From Micromonospora sonchi (GTDB lineage Bacteria > Actinomycetota > Actinomycetes > Mycobacteriales > Micromonosporaceae), in the NCBI RefSeq assembly GCF_014646235.1, contig NZ_BMNB01000002.1, forward strand, positions 276,112-340,111: DNA of 64,000 bases, given 5' to 3'. Under the pieces are notes generated by a model, which did no database searches, was not told where the DNA came from, and saw only the letters and a program-made list of their open reading frames with translations. Positions 51,119-61,132 of the stretch are shown piece by piece. How positions within the stretch are numbered: position 1 is the stretch's first letter; each line of letters opens with the position of its first letter. A program made the translations under genes and the position numbers.

Positions 51119-51133
51119 TGTCAAAGCGTGACA
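51119..51133. promoter_or_regulatory. Candidate ArsR operator TGTCAAAGCGTGACA
   Basis: TGTCA-n5-TGACA is a perfect inverted repeat 32 bp upstream of the arsR GTG. Its position suits autoregulation. The rest of 51088-51237 shows nothing else. Confidence 0.45.
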
Positions 51134-51237
51134 CCTACGTGACCACGTGCGAGTGACTCTCTCCCGTGTCAGGCGTACGGCCCGGGCCCGGCCCACGGCC
51201 CGCCCGGGGCGGGGCGACGAGCCCCGCCCCGGTTGCC

Positions 51238-52844
<1,607 letters not shown>

Positions 52845-52848
<4 letters not shown>

Positions 52849-54116
52849 GCGAACTGCTCCTCTTCGGTCGAGCCGCGCAGCGCGGTGGTCTCAGCGGCCG
52901 GGTTGAGCACGGTGCTGATCAGGTCGAAGTAGCCGGTGCCCACCTCCCGCTGGTGCTTGACCGCGGTGTAGCCGGCCGGCTCGGCCGCGAACTCCCGCTC
53001 CTGCAGCGACACGTACGCCGACATGCCGTCGGTGGCGTAGCCACGGGCCAGGTCGAACATCGAGTAGTTCAGGGCGTGGAAGCCGGCCAGGGTGATGAAC
53101 TGGAACTTGTAGCCCATGTGGCCGAGTTCGCGCTGGAACTTGGCAATGGTGGCGTCGTCGAGGTGCTTGCGCCAGTTGAACGACGGCGAGCAGTTGTAGG
53201 CGAGCAACTGGTCCGGGTACTCGGCCTTGATCGCCTCGGCGAAGCGGCGGGCCACCTCCAGGTCCGGGGTGCTGGTCTCCATCCAGAGCAGGTCGGCGTG
53301 CGGGGCGTACGCCAGGCCCCGGGCGATGCACGGCTCGATGCCGTTGCGCACCCGGTAGAAGCCTTCGGCGGTGCGCTCGCCGGTGACGAACGGCTGGTCC
53401 CGCTCGTCGACGTCGGTGGTGAGCAGGGTGGCGGCCTGCGCGTCGGTACGGGCGATCACCACGCTCGGCACCCCGGCGACGTCGGCGGCCAGCCGCGCCG
53501 CCTCCAGGGTGCGGATGTGCTGGCCGGTGGGGATGAGCACCTTGCCGCCGAGGTGGCCGCACTTCTTCTCCGAGGCGAGCTGGTCCTCCCAGTGCACCCC
53601 GGCCGCGCCGGCCGCGATCATCGCGCTCATCAGCTCGTACGCGTTGAGGACGCCACCGAAGCCGGCCTCGGCGTCGGCGACGATCGGCGCCAGCCAGTCG
53701 ATTCCGGAGCTGTCCCCCTCGGCGGTGGTGATCTGGCCGGCGCGCAGCAGGGCGTTGTTGATCCGGCGCACCACCGCAGGCACCGAGTTGGCCGGGTAGA
53801 GGCTCTGGTCCGGGTAGGTGTGTCCGGCGAGGTTGGCGTCGGCGGCCACCTGCCAGCCCGACAGGTAGATCGCCTTGAGCCCGGCCCGGACCATCTGCAC
53901 CGCCTGGTTGCCGGTCAGCGCGCCGAGGGCGTGGATGTAGTCCTCGCTGTTCAGCAGCCGCCACAGCCGGTTCGCCCCGTGCCGGGCCAGGGTGTGTTCC
54001 TCCTGGATCGCCCCCCGCAGCCGCACCACGTCCTCGGCGCGGTAGCTACGCCGCACACCCCGCCACCGAGGGTTGGTGTCCCATTCGCGCTGCACCTGCT
54101 CGATCGCGGTAACCAT
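52845..54116 (-). CDS. aceA: Isocitrate lyase
   Basis: The 423-residue enzyme splits isocitrate into succinate and glyoxylate. The signature [14 protein letters not shown] with catalytic Cys is near residue 188, with [24 protein letters not shown] near 85 and [12 protein letters not shown] near 312. It is the first gene of the shunt operon. The 218-bp divergent region to the RamB-type gene holds a RamB-like box 135 bp upstream of its ATG. Confidence 0.96.
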
Positions 54117-54250
54117 CGATTCTCATCCCCTTCAAGTCGTGCTCGGCACACCCGCCGACGCCGAGCCGCCGATGTGTTTTCCACGGTCACACGGCTGGTC
54201 GGGACAGGTCGAGATACGGAAAAGGCCAATTATTGAAAAGTCGACCGGCG

Positions 54251-54263
54251 ATTTTGCGAAGTT
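54251..54263. promoter_or_regulatory. RamB-like box in aceA/ramB divergent region
   Basis: On the minus strand it reads AACTTCGCAAAAT, one base from the corynebacterial RamB consensus (A/C)AA(A/C)TTTGCAAA in its core. It sits between the divergent promoters in an AT-rich patch. Binding by the adjacent regulator is inferred from family precedent. Confidence 0.5.
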
Positions 54264-54334
54264 GTGAAAGCCTCTATTCGCAGCAGTGCTAATGTGACCG
54301 GAATCCGTCGGCGGCGACCAGGGAGGTGAGGGCG

Positions 54335-55720
54335 GTGGCCAAGACCTTCGCCGGGGCCCGGCTGCGCCGGATGCGCGAGGAACGGGCGCTCAGCCAGACG
54401 GAGCTGGCCCGGCACCTGAACATCTCCCCCAGCTACCTGAACCAGATCGAGCACGACACCCGACCCCTGACGGTCCCGGTGCTACTGCGCATCACCGAGC
54501 TGTTCGGCGTCGACCCGGCGGTCTTCGCCGCGCACGACACCCCGCGGCTGGTCACCGGCCTGCGGGAGGCGCTGCCCGGCCGGGCCGGCCTGGCCGAGCT
54601 GACCGAGCTGGCCACCCGGCTGCCCGAGGTCGCCGCCGCCGTCATCGAGCTGCACCGCCGCTACCAGCAGGTCGACGAGCAACTCGCCGAGCTGGTCGGC
54701 GACCGCGAACGGGTCGGCCGCAGCCCACACGACCAGGTCACCGAGTTCTTCTACCGGCGGCAGAACTACGTGCCGGAGCTGGACGAGGAGGCGGAGCGGC
54801 TGGCCGCGCAGATGGGGCTGCGCCGCGGCGAGGTCCGCGGGCTGCTGCGCGACCGTCTTTCACAGCAGCACGGCGTTCGCGTACGCCGCGAGGACGCCGC
54901 CGCCCTCGACGACGAGCTGCACCGGTACCGTCCCCAGACGCGCACCCTGCACCTGTCCACGTCACTGCGGTCCGGGCAGGAGGCCATGCGGATGGCCGCC
55001 CAGATCGCGCTGCTGGAGTTCGCCGACGTGATCGACGAGATCGTGGAGTCGGAGCAGTTCGACGACGTACAGACCCAGATCCTCACCCGGGTCGGCCTGG
55101 CCAACTACTTCGCGGCGGCGCTGATCCTGCCGTACGAACAGTTCCTGACCGCCGCCGAGCAGCGCCGGTACGACATCGACCTGCTCACCCAGCACTACGC
55201 GATGGGCTGGGAGACGGTCTGCCACCGGCTCAGCACGCTGCAACGCCCCCGGGCGCGCGGGGTGCCGTTCTCCTTCGTGCGGGTCGACCGGGCCGGCAAC
55301 ATGTCGAAACGCCAGTCCGCCACCGGTTTCCCGTTCTCCCGCACCGGCGGCACCTGCCCGCTGTGGAACGTCTACGAGGCGTTCAGCTCTCCCGGCCGGG
55401 TGGTCACCCAGGTCGCCGCGATGCCCGACGGGCAGCGCTACCTGTGGATCGCCCGCACCATCACCCGCCACCACGGCGGCTACGGCCAACCCGGCAAGGT
55501 GTACGCGATCGGGCTGGGCTGCGAAACCCGGCACGCCGGCCGCCTGGTCTACTCCACCGGCATGGACCTGCACGCCGCCGAGGCCGCCATCCCCATCGGC
55601 CCCGGCTGCAAGACCTGCGACCGGATGACCTGCCCCCAGCGAGCCGCCCCACCCATCAGCCGCCAACTCGACCTGGACGAAAACCGCAGCACCTTCGTCC
55701 CGTACCCCCTACGCGACTGA
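54335..55720 (+). CDS. ramB: RamB-type XRE regulator of short-chain fatty-acid/glyoxylate metabolism
   Basis: The 461-residue protein has N-terminal HTH (FAGARLRRMREERALSQTELARHLNISPSYLNQIEHDTRPL), a linker, an IrrE N-terminal-like (DUF955) part and the C-terminal ScfR domain. That domain has Cys in GGTCPLW and GPGCKTCDRMTCPQRAAPP. Homologues (RamB) regulate aceA/aceB and acetate genes. GTG 54335 has GGGAGG 8-9 bases upstream; GTG 54326 lies in that RBS. It is divergent from aceA, as expected. Confidence 0.9.
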   Translation: MAKTFAGARLRRMREERALSQTELARHLNISPSYLNQIEHDTRPLTVPVLLRITELFGVDPAVFAAHDTPRLVTGLREALPGRAGLAELTELATRLPEVAAAVIELHRRYQQVDEQLAELVGDRERVGRSPHDQVTEFFYRRQNYVPELDEEAERLAAQMGLRRGEVRGLLRDRLSQQHGVRVRREDAAALDDELHRYRPQTRTLHLSTSLRSGQEAMRMAAQIALLEFADVIDEIVESEQFDDVQTQILTRVGLANYFAAALILPYEQFLTAAEQRRYDIDLLTQHYAMGWETVCHRLSTLQRPRARGVPFSFVRVDRAGNMSKRQSATGFPFSRTGGTCPLWNVYEAFSSPGRVVTQVAAMPDGQRYLWIARTITRHHGGYGQPGKVYAIGLGCETRHAGRLVYSTGMDLHAAEAAIPIGPGCKTCDRMTCPQRAAPPISRQLDLDENRSTFVPYPLRD

Positions 55721-55741
55721 CCCACCCACCTGCATCTCTGC

Positions 55742-55802
55742 GTTGATCATGAGGTTAGCGGCAGTTTGAAGATCAACCACTGCCGCTAACCTCATGATCA
55801 AC
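55742..55802. repeat. Long hairpin repeat family, copy 2
   Basis: A perfect 24-bp inverted repeat, with left arm starting GTTGATCATGAGGTTAGCGG and right arm 55779-55802, encloses a 13-base loop. The left arm is identical to the 27115 copy. It lies 21 bp after the RamB gene, and the minus-strand gene at 55773 ends inside it. Confidence 0.8.
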
Positions 55803-55967
55803 GGAAATGGTCGAGGCGGACACCAGACGCGACGCCATGTAGATCGACAACGAGACCGGAGCACCCTCGTACTCGATCAGCAACTCTCGACGGCGGATGC
55901 GGCAGGGCCAGAGCGATCCACACCCCGCGCAGACCCAGATCGGCAGCACCGGCCCGTGCGCCGTCAT
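55773..55967 (-). CDS. Small Cys-motif protein (WxCxxCG..WPC type)
   Basis: The 64-residue protein reads TAHGPVLPIWVCAGCGSLWP, followed by CRIRRRELLIEYEGAPVSLSIYM and a helical end. The pattern CxxC..WPC..RR recurs in small actinomycete proteins encoded near regulators. ATG 55967 overlaps the preceding gene's stop as ATGA. The last nine residues (VDHEVSGSG) and stop come from the hairpin repeat, so the native C-terminus seems to have been replaced. Metal binding is likely but unproven. Confidence 0.6.
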   Translation of the reverse strand: MTAHGPVLPIWVCAGCGSLWPCRIRRRELLIEYEGAPVSLSIYMASRLVSASTISVDHEVSGSG

Positions 55968-56149
55968 GCGGACTCCCCCGGCCAGTGGCCCCGATTGATC
56001 GGCACCCGATGCCGAACCCGGCACGGCAACTCGTTCCCGCAGCGGCAAACCATCCGCCACCTGATCCACGACCAGACCGGCCGGTGCCTACGCGAGAGGG
56101 TCCGCGCCACGGCGGCCAGATACTCCCCGTATGAGATGAATCGCGGCAT
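55964..56149 (-). CDS. Small basic Cys-motif protein, partner of 55773 gene
   Basis: The 61-residue protein begins PRFISYGEYLAAVARTLSRR and contains VCRCGNELPCRVRHRVPINRGHWP, with three cysteines among basic residues. It could bind nucleic acid or metal. ATG 56149 is preferred, though TTG 56173 is in frame; no clear RBS is visible. The stop overlaps the next gene start, so the two are coupled. Both are divergent from the short HTH gene at 56232, with AGTTAACT in the gap (about 56180). Confidence 0.6.
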   Translation of the reverse strand: MPRFISYGEYLAAVARTLSRRHRPVWSWIRWRMVCRCGNELPCRVRHRVPINRGHWPGESA

Positions 56150-56231
56150 ACGGCCACGATCCCAGTAAGCCAACAGGTTAGTTAACTGGCAATAGCCATC
56201 AGACTAGCTCGGGTCGACCTACCTTCGGGCC

Positions 56232-56438
56232 ATGAACCGAGGGCCGGGGCAGCTCATGGGGCCCTACGAGATCGCCCAGCGCCTGAACGTCTCACGGCAG
56301 CGGTTCCAGCAGCTTGCCCGGTACCCCACCTTTCCGAAGCCCTACCAGGAACTTCGCGGCATGAAGGTGTGGTTGGCCGAGGACATCGAAGAGTGGATTG
56401 CCAAGTACCGGCAGCCTCGGCCTACCGACGAAGACTGA
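56232..56438 (+). CDS. Short HTH protein (AlpA/MerR-like DNA-binding domain)
   Basis: The 68-residue protein reads MGPYEIAQRLNVSRQRFQQLARYPTFPKPYQELRGMKVWLAEDIEEWIAKYRQPRP. This is a complete winged HTH as in AlpA-type excisionase/regulators. An in-frame ATG at 56256 (MGPYEIAQ) is an alternative start. It is divergent from the two small Cys-motif genes and may regulate them. Confidence 0.78.
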   Translation: MNRGPGQLMGPYEIAQRLNVSRQRFQQLARYPTFPKPYQELRGMKVWLAEDIEEWIAKYRQPRPTDED

Positions 56439-56492
56439 CGCCCAACGCCCGGCGGCTGATGCACGTATCCCGGAATACGGGACGCGAAATGC

Positions 56493-56600
56493 AGATCTTG
56501 GACACTCACCGTTCGGAAGGGCTCGCAGAGTAATAACACGTAGTTTTCCGGATTCGCGGCCTCCTGCCTGCTAGTGCCGTCTCTACCAACGTTGATCGGG
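56493..56600. repeat. Inverted ~100-bp repeat, left copy
   Basis: AGATCTTGGACA, a variable part, CTCGCAGAGTAATAACACG and finally AACGTTGATCGGG match the reverse complement of 56870-56967 in the same order. The 22-bp core (56519-56540) is identical in both copies. Confidence 0.75.
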
Positions 56601-56673
56601 GTAACGCGTGGAAGGGCCGGACATCGGCCGTACGCCGGGTCGCCCGGCCAGAGGCACATCCCGAACAGGCGTC

Positions 56674-56707
56674 ATGTCACCCTGACATATTCATGTCACG
56701 GTGACAT
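56674..56707. repeat. Palindrome related to the 33334 and 34623 copies
   Basis: ATGTCACCCTGACATA begins a 34-bp near-palindrome ending CACGGTGACAT. It shares the ATGTCAC...GTGACAT arms and the preceding AGGCGT/GGGCGT context with the other two copies, but the centre differs. Confidence 0.6.
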
Positions 56708-56869
56708 CAGCATCCTCACGACCACCGCTCCCCGCACGCCAGCCAGGTGCCCGAGACGATCATCCGGCATCGAGCCGCTCGAACCCAAGCGGATCCGGAC
56801 AGCCTCGGCGGGATACACCAGTCCCGCCACGCCGAAACAGAACCTGACCAGCGCCAGAACGACGGGCTA

Positions 56870-56967
56870 CCCGATCAACGTTCACATACCACATCCGCGA
56901 CCGGAAGCTCGGGAACCAGCGTGTTATTACTCTGCGAGCCCACACGAACCGAAACTGTCCAAGATCT
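56870..56967. repeat. Inverted ~100-bp repeat, right copy
   Basis: CCCGATCAACGTT at one end and CCAAGATCT at the other mirror the left copy; CGTGTTATTACTCTGCGAG is the exact complement of the left core. On the minus strand TTGGACA and TAATAAC could act as promoter-like boxes pointing inward from this side. Confidence 0.75.
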
Positions 56968-57094
56968 ACGAACGGTAGCCCGGCGGGCATAGGTCGACCA
57001 CGGCCTGGTGTGCACTTGCGGCCGTACCTACCTCTGCACTCGGACCTGCACGCTGACACCCGCCGCCTGAAGGATGTCCGACGGCCGTTGGAAC

Positions 57095-57360
57095 TCACGC
57101 GGCCAGAAACCTGGTCACCGCGTCGAGGTAGGCCTCCGGCGCGGTCTCGTGCACCAGGTGGCCGGCGGTGATGGTGACGAGGCGGGCATCGGCCAGCCGG
57201 TCGGCGAGTTCGGCGACGTGCTGCTGAGACACCGGGCTCGCCGTGCCGCCGCCGATCAGCACCTTCATAGTCCTTGGCGTCCCAGTCGAAGACCCACCAC
57301 GCCCGGTACGCGTCGTCGGGGTCGAAATAGACCTGGCGCGCCGGCAGCCGTGCTCACGCC
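57095..57360 (-). pseudogene. Alpha/beta hydrolase C-terminal remnant (frameshifted)
   Basis: The minus strand encodes VLIGGGTASPVSQQHVAELA and then ITAGHLVHETAPEAYLDAVTRFLA, the last strand-helix with the catalytic His of an alpha/beta hydrolase. Upstream, another frame gives QVYFDPDDAYRAWWVFDWDA, which normally precedes it, so there is a frameshift near 57270. The nucleophile half is missing. Confidence 0.7.
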
Positions 57361-57520
57361 GCTTTTCCACAGGATCGCCAGCGGAGACCGAACCGGGTCC
57401 GATTCTGGTGTACCGCGCGTCACCACGAGCCTGGAGTCCAATCGGGAATTATCGATGGATCGGCCCGGTTGAGTCGGTCGCAAGGGCCGGAAAGGCCGGC
57501 CAGGCGGCAAGGAGTGGGAC

Positions 57521-58471
57521 ATGAGCGAGAAGAAGATCATCGCGATCGTCGGCGCGACCGGGGCTCAGGGTGGAGGGCTGGCGCGGGCGATCCTGGCCGA
57601 CCGCGACAGCGAATTCACCGTCCGCGCGCTGACCCGCGATCCCACCTCGGAAAAGGCGCAGGAGCTGGTGAAACTCGGCGCCGAAGTGGTCGAGGCCGAC
57701 ATTTACCATCCGGAGAGCCTGGTGCGGGCATTCGCCGAGGCCTACGGTGCTTTCCTGGTCACCAACTTCTGGGCGCACATGTCTGCCGAGAAGGAGTTGC
57801 AGGAGGCGGCGAACCTCGCCGAGGCGGCCAAGCAGGCCGGCCTGCGGCACGCCATCTGGTCGACCCTTGAGGACGTTCGTGACCACATCCCGGTCCATGA
57901 TGATCGGATGCCCACGCTGCAGGGTAAGTACAAGGTTCCGCACTTCGACGCGAAGGCGGAGGCGGACGCATTCTTCACCCGGGCCGGCGTACCGACCACG
58001 TTCCTGCGGACGGCCTTCTACTGGGAGGGCCTGGCCACCGGTGCGGCGGGTCCCACCCGCGGCGCCGACGGGGTGCTGGCCCTGTCGCTGCCGATGGGTG
58101 ACAGTCGTCTCGCCGGCATCGCGGCGGAGGACATCGGCAAGACCGCGTACGGCATCCTGAAGGCCGGCACGGAGTACGCCGGCCACACGGTCCACATCGC
58201 GGGTGAGCACCTCACCGGCGAGCAGATCGCCGCAGGCCTGTCCCGGGCGGTCGGCGAGCCGGTCGTCTACCGCCCGCTGTCCCACGACGCCTACCGCGAC
58301 CTGGGCTTCCCCGGCGCGGACGAGATCGGGAACATGTTCCAGTACTACACGGAGCACCATGCGTACTTCACCGGCGTCCGCGACCTCGACAAGGTCCGCC
58401 GGCTCAATCCGGAGCTGCAGACCTTCGACACGTGGCTCGCCACCAACGGCCACACCATCCCGCGCGACTGA
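57521..58471 (+). CDS. NmrA family NAD(P)-binding protein
   Basis: The 316-residue atypical SDR has IIAIVGATGAQGGGLARAIL (residues 5-24), a GxxGxxG cofactor site, then VRALTRDPTSEKAQEL. YGKVPHFDAKAEAD-like segment KYKVPHFDAKAEADAFFTRAGVPTTFLRTAFYWE is characteristic of NmrA/HSCARG redox-sensing proteins. The usual YxxxK active site is absent. GGAG precedes the ATG. It may act as an NADPH sensor or quinone reductase. Confidence 0.87.
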   Translation: MSEKKIIAIVGATGAQGGGLARAILADRDSEFTVRALTRDPTSEKAQELVKLGAEVVEADIYHPESLVRAFAEAYGAFLVTNFWAHMSAEKELQEAANLAEAAKQAGLRHAIWSTLEDVRDHIPVHDDRMPTLQGKYKVPHFDAKAEADAFFTRAGVPTTFLRTAFYWEGLATGAAGPTRGADGVLALSLPMGDSRLAGIAAEDIGKTAYGILKAGTEYAGHTVHIAGEHLTGEQIAAGLSRAVGEPVVYRPLSHDAYRDLGFPGADEIGNMFQYYTEHHAYFTGVRDLDKVRRLNPELQTFDTWLATNGHTIPRD

Positions 58472-58543
58472 ACTTATGCGCTACACCCAGCGGCCGCCGT
58501 CCCGGCAAGGGAACGGCGGCCGCTGAGGACGTCGGCGCCGGGC

Positions 58544-60049
58544 CTACCCCTGGGTGATGACGGCGTCGTCGACGGCGGCCTCGACCAGACTCGCGGTGCC
58601 CGCATCGGCGGCCTCGATGAGGATCCGTACGCTCTGGCCGGCGTAGCCGGTGAGGCTCCAACTGCCCGACGCCCAGGCGGCGTCGCGGTTGGTCGCGCTG
58701 CCCAACTGGGTGAACAGGGCGGTGGTGCCGCCGCTGTGCACGACGGAGACCCGGAAGAAGTCCGCGCTGGTGGCGTTGTTGCCGTGGGCGAAATACCAGG
58801 ACAGCTTCAGCGTCAGCGGGCCGGTGGCGGGCAGCGCGATGGCGGGCGAGCGGACGCTGGTCGCACCCCCGTCGATGTCGTAGTCGCCGGCGGAGGTGCC
58901 AGCGAGCCTTCCGGTGACCAGGTCGTTCGTGCCGGAGATGGTGGCGGCGAGCTGTTTGGGGCCGCTGGAGTTGGTGGCCTGTGGGACGCCGCGCTCCCAG
59001 AGGCCGGTGGTGGCGGTGTCGGTGCCGGCGGGGTTGGTGGTCCAGCCGGTGGCCGTCTCGAAGGTGTCCGACCAGATCACCGTCGCCGGGGTTCCGGCGG
59101 CCAGCGTCCACAGTGCGTACGCGGCTGCGTCGCCGGCCCGGTTGAGCACCGTGTCGGAGATGTTGCTCGGGTACGTGTCGCACGCCCGGTGGTAGCAGGG
59201 GTCGAAGGCGCTCTGGGTGCCACCCCACTTGGCCACCTGCGCGGCGGTCTTCACCCGGGACGCGCCCGCCGCCACGCCCGAGGTCTGCACACCGATCGCG
59301 TTGAAGGGGGCATCGTCGGAACGGCCGGCACCCTCGGTGTTCTCCTCGGTCTGCACGCCAATCGAGTCGTAGTAGGCCTTCAGCGTCTGACCGGGGGCCG
59401 AGGTGATCCGGTTGATGAAGTAGCCACCGTTGACGGAACCGACCATGTCGAAGTTGAAATACGCCTTGATCTTCGATCGTTCCGCGGTCGGCAGGGTGTT
59501 GGCATAGAACCTCGACCCGTTGAGGCCCTGCTCCTCGTCCGTCCAGAAGGCGAACCGGACGCGGCTGGTCAGGCTCGGCCTGGTCGCCGCGAGAGTCAGG
59601 GCGATCTCCAGCAGAGTCGCCGACCCGGAGGCGTTGTCGTTGATGCCGGGACCAGCGGATACGCCGTCGAGGTGCGCGCCGAACATGTAAACGCTGTTCG
59701 GGTCCCCACCGCCCGGCCAGTCGGCGATCACGTTCGGACCGGCTCCGCTGGTGCAGCCGGAGGTGCAGTTCTGCCGCGTCACGGTGAATCCGGCGGCGAC
59801 CAGTTTGTTGTACACGTAGGTCACCGAGGCGGTGTAGCCGGCGGTGGTCGAGCGTCGGTTGCCGCCGTTGGCGGAGGCGATCGCCTGGAACTGTTGCAGA
59901 TGCGCCTTCGTGTTGGTCAGCGAAATGTCCGGTACCGCCAGGGCGGATGCCGCCGCCGTGGCTGCGGTAGCTGTGGTCGGGACGGCGACCACAGCGACGA
60001 AGGTCAGGACCAGGGCCGTGAACGCACGCAACACCGCAGTGACTCGCAA
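58544..60049 (-). CDS. Secreted M28 family zinc aminopeptidase
   Basis: The 501-residue exported enzyme has a signal peptide (VTAVLRAFTALVLTFVAVVA, cleavage after TATAA). The M28 domain shows HLDGVSAGPGINDNASGSATLLE (His, Asp), TDEEQGLNG (catalytic Glu), FNFDMVGS (Asp) and CYHRACDT (His). These are all five zinc/catalytic positions, as in Streptomyces griseus aminopeptidase. From about residue 330 a beta-sandwich C-terminal domain follows (WSDTFETATGWTTNPAGTDT), of the jelly-roll type seen in exported proteases. TTG 60049 has AGGAGA 5 bases upstream, so it is preferred over ATG 60085. Confidence 0.9.
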   Translation of the reverse strand: MRVTAVLRAFTALVLTFVAVVAVPTTATAATAAASALAVPDISLTNTKAHLQQFQAIASANGGNRRSTTAGYTASVTYVYNKLVAAGFTVTRQNCTSGCTSGAGPNVIADWPGGGDPNSVYMFGAHLDGVSAGPGINDNASGSATLLEIALTLAATRPSLTSRVRFAFWTDEEQGLNGSRFYANTLPTAERSKIKAYFNFDMVGSVNGGYFINRITSAPGQTLKAYYDSIGVQTEENTEGAGRSDDAPFNAIGVQTSGVAAGASRVKTAAQVAKWGGTQSAFDPCYHRACDTYPSNISDTVLNRAGDAAAYALWTLAAGTPATVIWSDTFETATGWTTNPAGTDTATTGLWERGVPQATNSSGPKQLAATISGTNDLVTGRLAGTSAGDYDIDGGATSVRSPAIALPATGPLTLKLSWYFAHGNNATSADFFRVSVVHSGGTTALFTQLGSATNRDAAWASGSWSLTGYAGQSVRILIEAADAGTASLVEAAVDDAVITQG

Positions 60050-60280
60050 CGTCTTCTCCTGCCGGTCGGGGAACGCCGGGATCACCGGCAGCCGCAGATT
60101 AGGACGGCGCGAAGGTGGGCGGAAATAGACCGAGCCATACCTCTTTCCTCATAACGTGCCGTCAACCGGCCAGGTCGTCACCCGAATCCGGGCCCGCGAT
60201 CGCGGACAGCGATGACGCCGACCGGTCGGGCCACGGATGCCGGTACGCTTGCCACCCCTTCGCGAGCATTGGGCAGGTGC

Positions 60281-61123
60281 ATGGCTGGTCGTCCGTACCG
60301 GATTTCGCCGGCGCTGGCCGTCAGCCTGATCCTCGTCGCCGCGCTGCTGGCCGGTTGTTCGGTGGCCCGCCCGGCCGAGACCACCCGGTTGCGGGTGCTC
60401 CAGATGAACCTGTGCAACAGCGGCATGGCGAAGGGCTGCTACACCGGACGGTCGGTCGACCGGGCCGCCGAGGTGATCCGCGCCGAGCGGCCCGACGTGG
60501 TCACCCTCAACGAGATCTGCTCCGGCGACGTGGCGGCGTTGGAGCAGGCGATGGTGCAGGTGCACGACGGCACCGTGGTGGCTGCCTTCCAGCCGGCGCG
60601 CAACGGCCGCACCGGCGACCCGTACCGCTGCGTCAACGGGCAGCAGTACGGCGTCGGGGTGCTGGCGCACCTCGCGGCGCCGGAGGGTGGGCACACCGTG
60701 CACAACGGGTTCTACCCGGCGCAGGACCCGGCGGACCCGGAGCAGCGGGCCTGGCTCTGCGTCGAGGCCGGCACCGTCTACTTCGCGTGCACGACGCACC
60801 TGGCGTACACCAGTGCCGCGCTGGCGCTGGCCCAGTGCTCGCACCTGCTCGGCGTGGCCATCCCGCAGTTGCACGCCCGCGCCCGCTACCAGCCCACGGT
60901 GGTCAGCGGCGACCTCAACCTGCGGCACGGCGGCGCACCGGACGTACGCTCCTGCGTGCCGGCCGACTACCGGCACCGGCACGACGGCGGGGTGCAGCAG
61001 TTCATGGCCACCGCGGACGTCAACATCGAGTCCACCAGGTCGATCGGCATGGCCGGCACCACCGATCACGCCGCCTTCCTGGTCACTCTCACCACCAATC
61101 GGGAGCAGCATCCCGCTGCCTGA
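60281..61123 (+). CDS. Endonuclease/exonuclease/phosphatase-family lipoprotein
   Basis: The 280-residue protein has a lipoprotein signal (LAVSLILVAALLAGC, Cys near 26). The EEP fold follows: RVLQMNLCNSG, VVTLNEICSGD with the metal Glu, TTHLAY, VVSGDLNLRHG with Asp/Asn, and the final GTTDHAAFLVTL with catalytic Asp-His. It should cleave a phosphodiester at the cell surface, perhaps a nucleic acid or phospholipid. Confidence 0.85.
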   Translation: MAGRPYRISPALAVSLILVAALLAGCSVARPAETTRLRVLQMNLCNSGMAKGCYTGRSVDRAAEVIRAERPDVVTLNEICSGDVAALEQAMVQVHDGTVVAAFQPARNGRTGDPYRCVNGQQYGVGVLAHLAAPEGGHTVHNGFYPAQDPADPEQRAWLCVEAGTVYFACTTHLAYTSAALALAQCSHLLGVAIPQLHARARYQPTVVSGDLNLRHGGAPDVRSCVPADYRHRHDGGVQQFMATADVNIESTRSIGMAGTTDHAAFLVTLTTNREQHPAA

Positions 61124-61132
61124 GCAGGTCGC

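Larger units (their letters stand above)
56439..57094. other. Gene-free, repeat-rich stretch
   Basis: About 650 bp carries no credible gene. It holds a ~100-bp element in two inverted copies (56493-56600 and 56870-56967) and a 34-bp palindrome between them (56674-56707). The overall look is of a small decayed mobile or regulatory element. Confidence 0.6.

Noticed and set aside
52953..54236. Plus-strand frame of 427 codons opposite isocitrate lyase
   Set aside because: It is antisense to a highly conserved enzyme and has biased composition.
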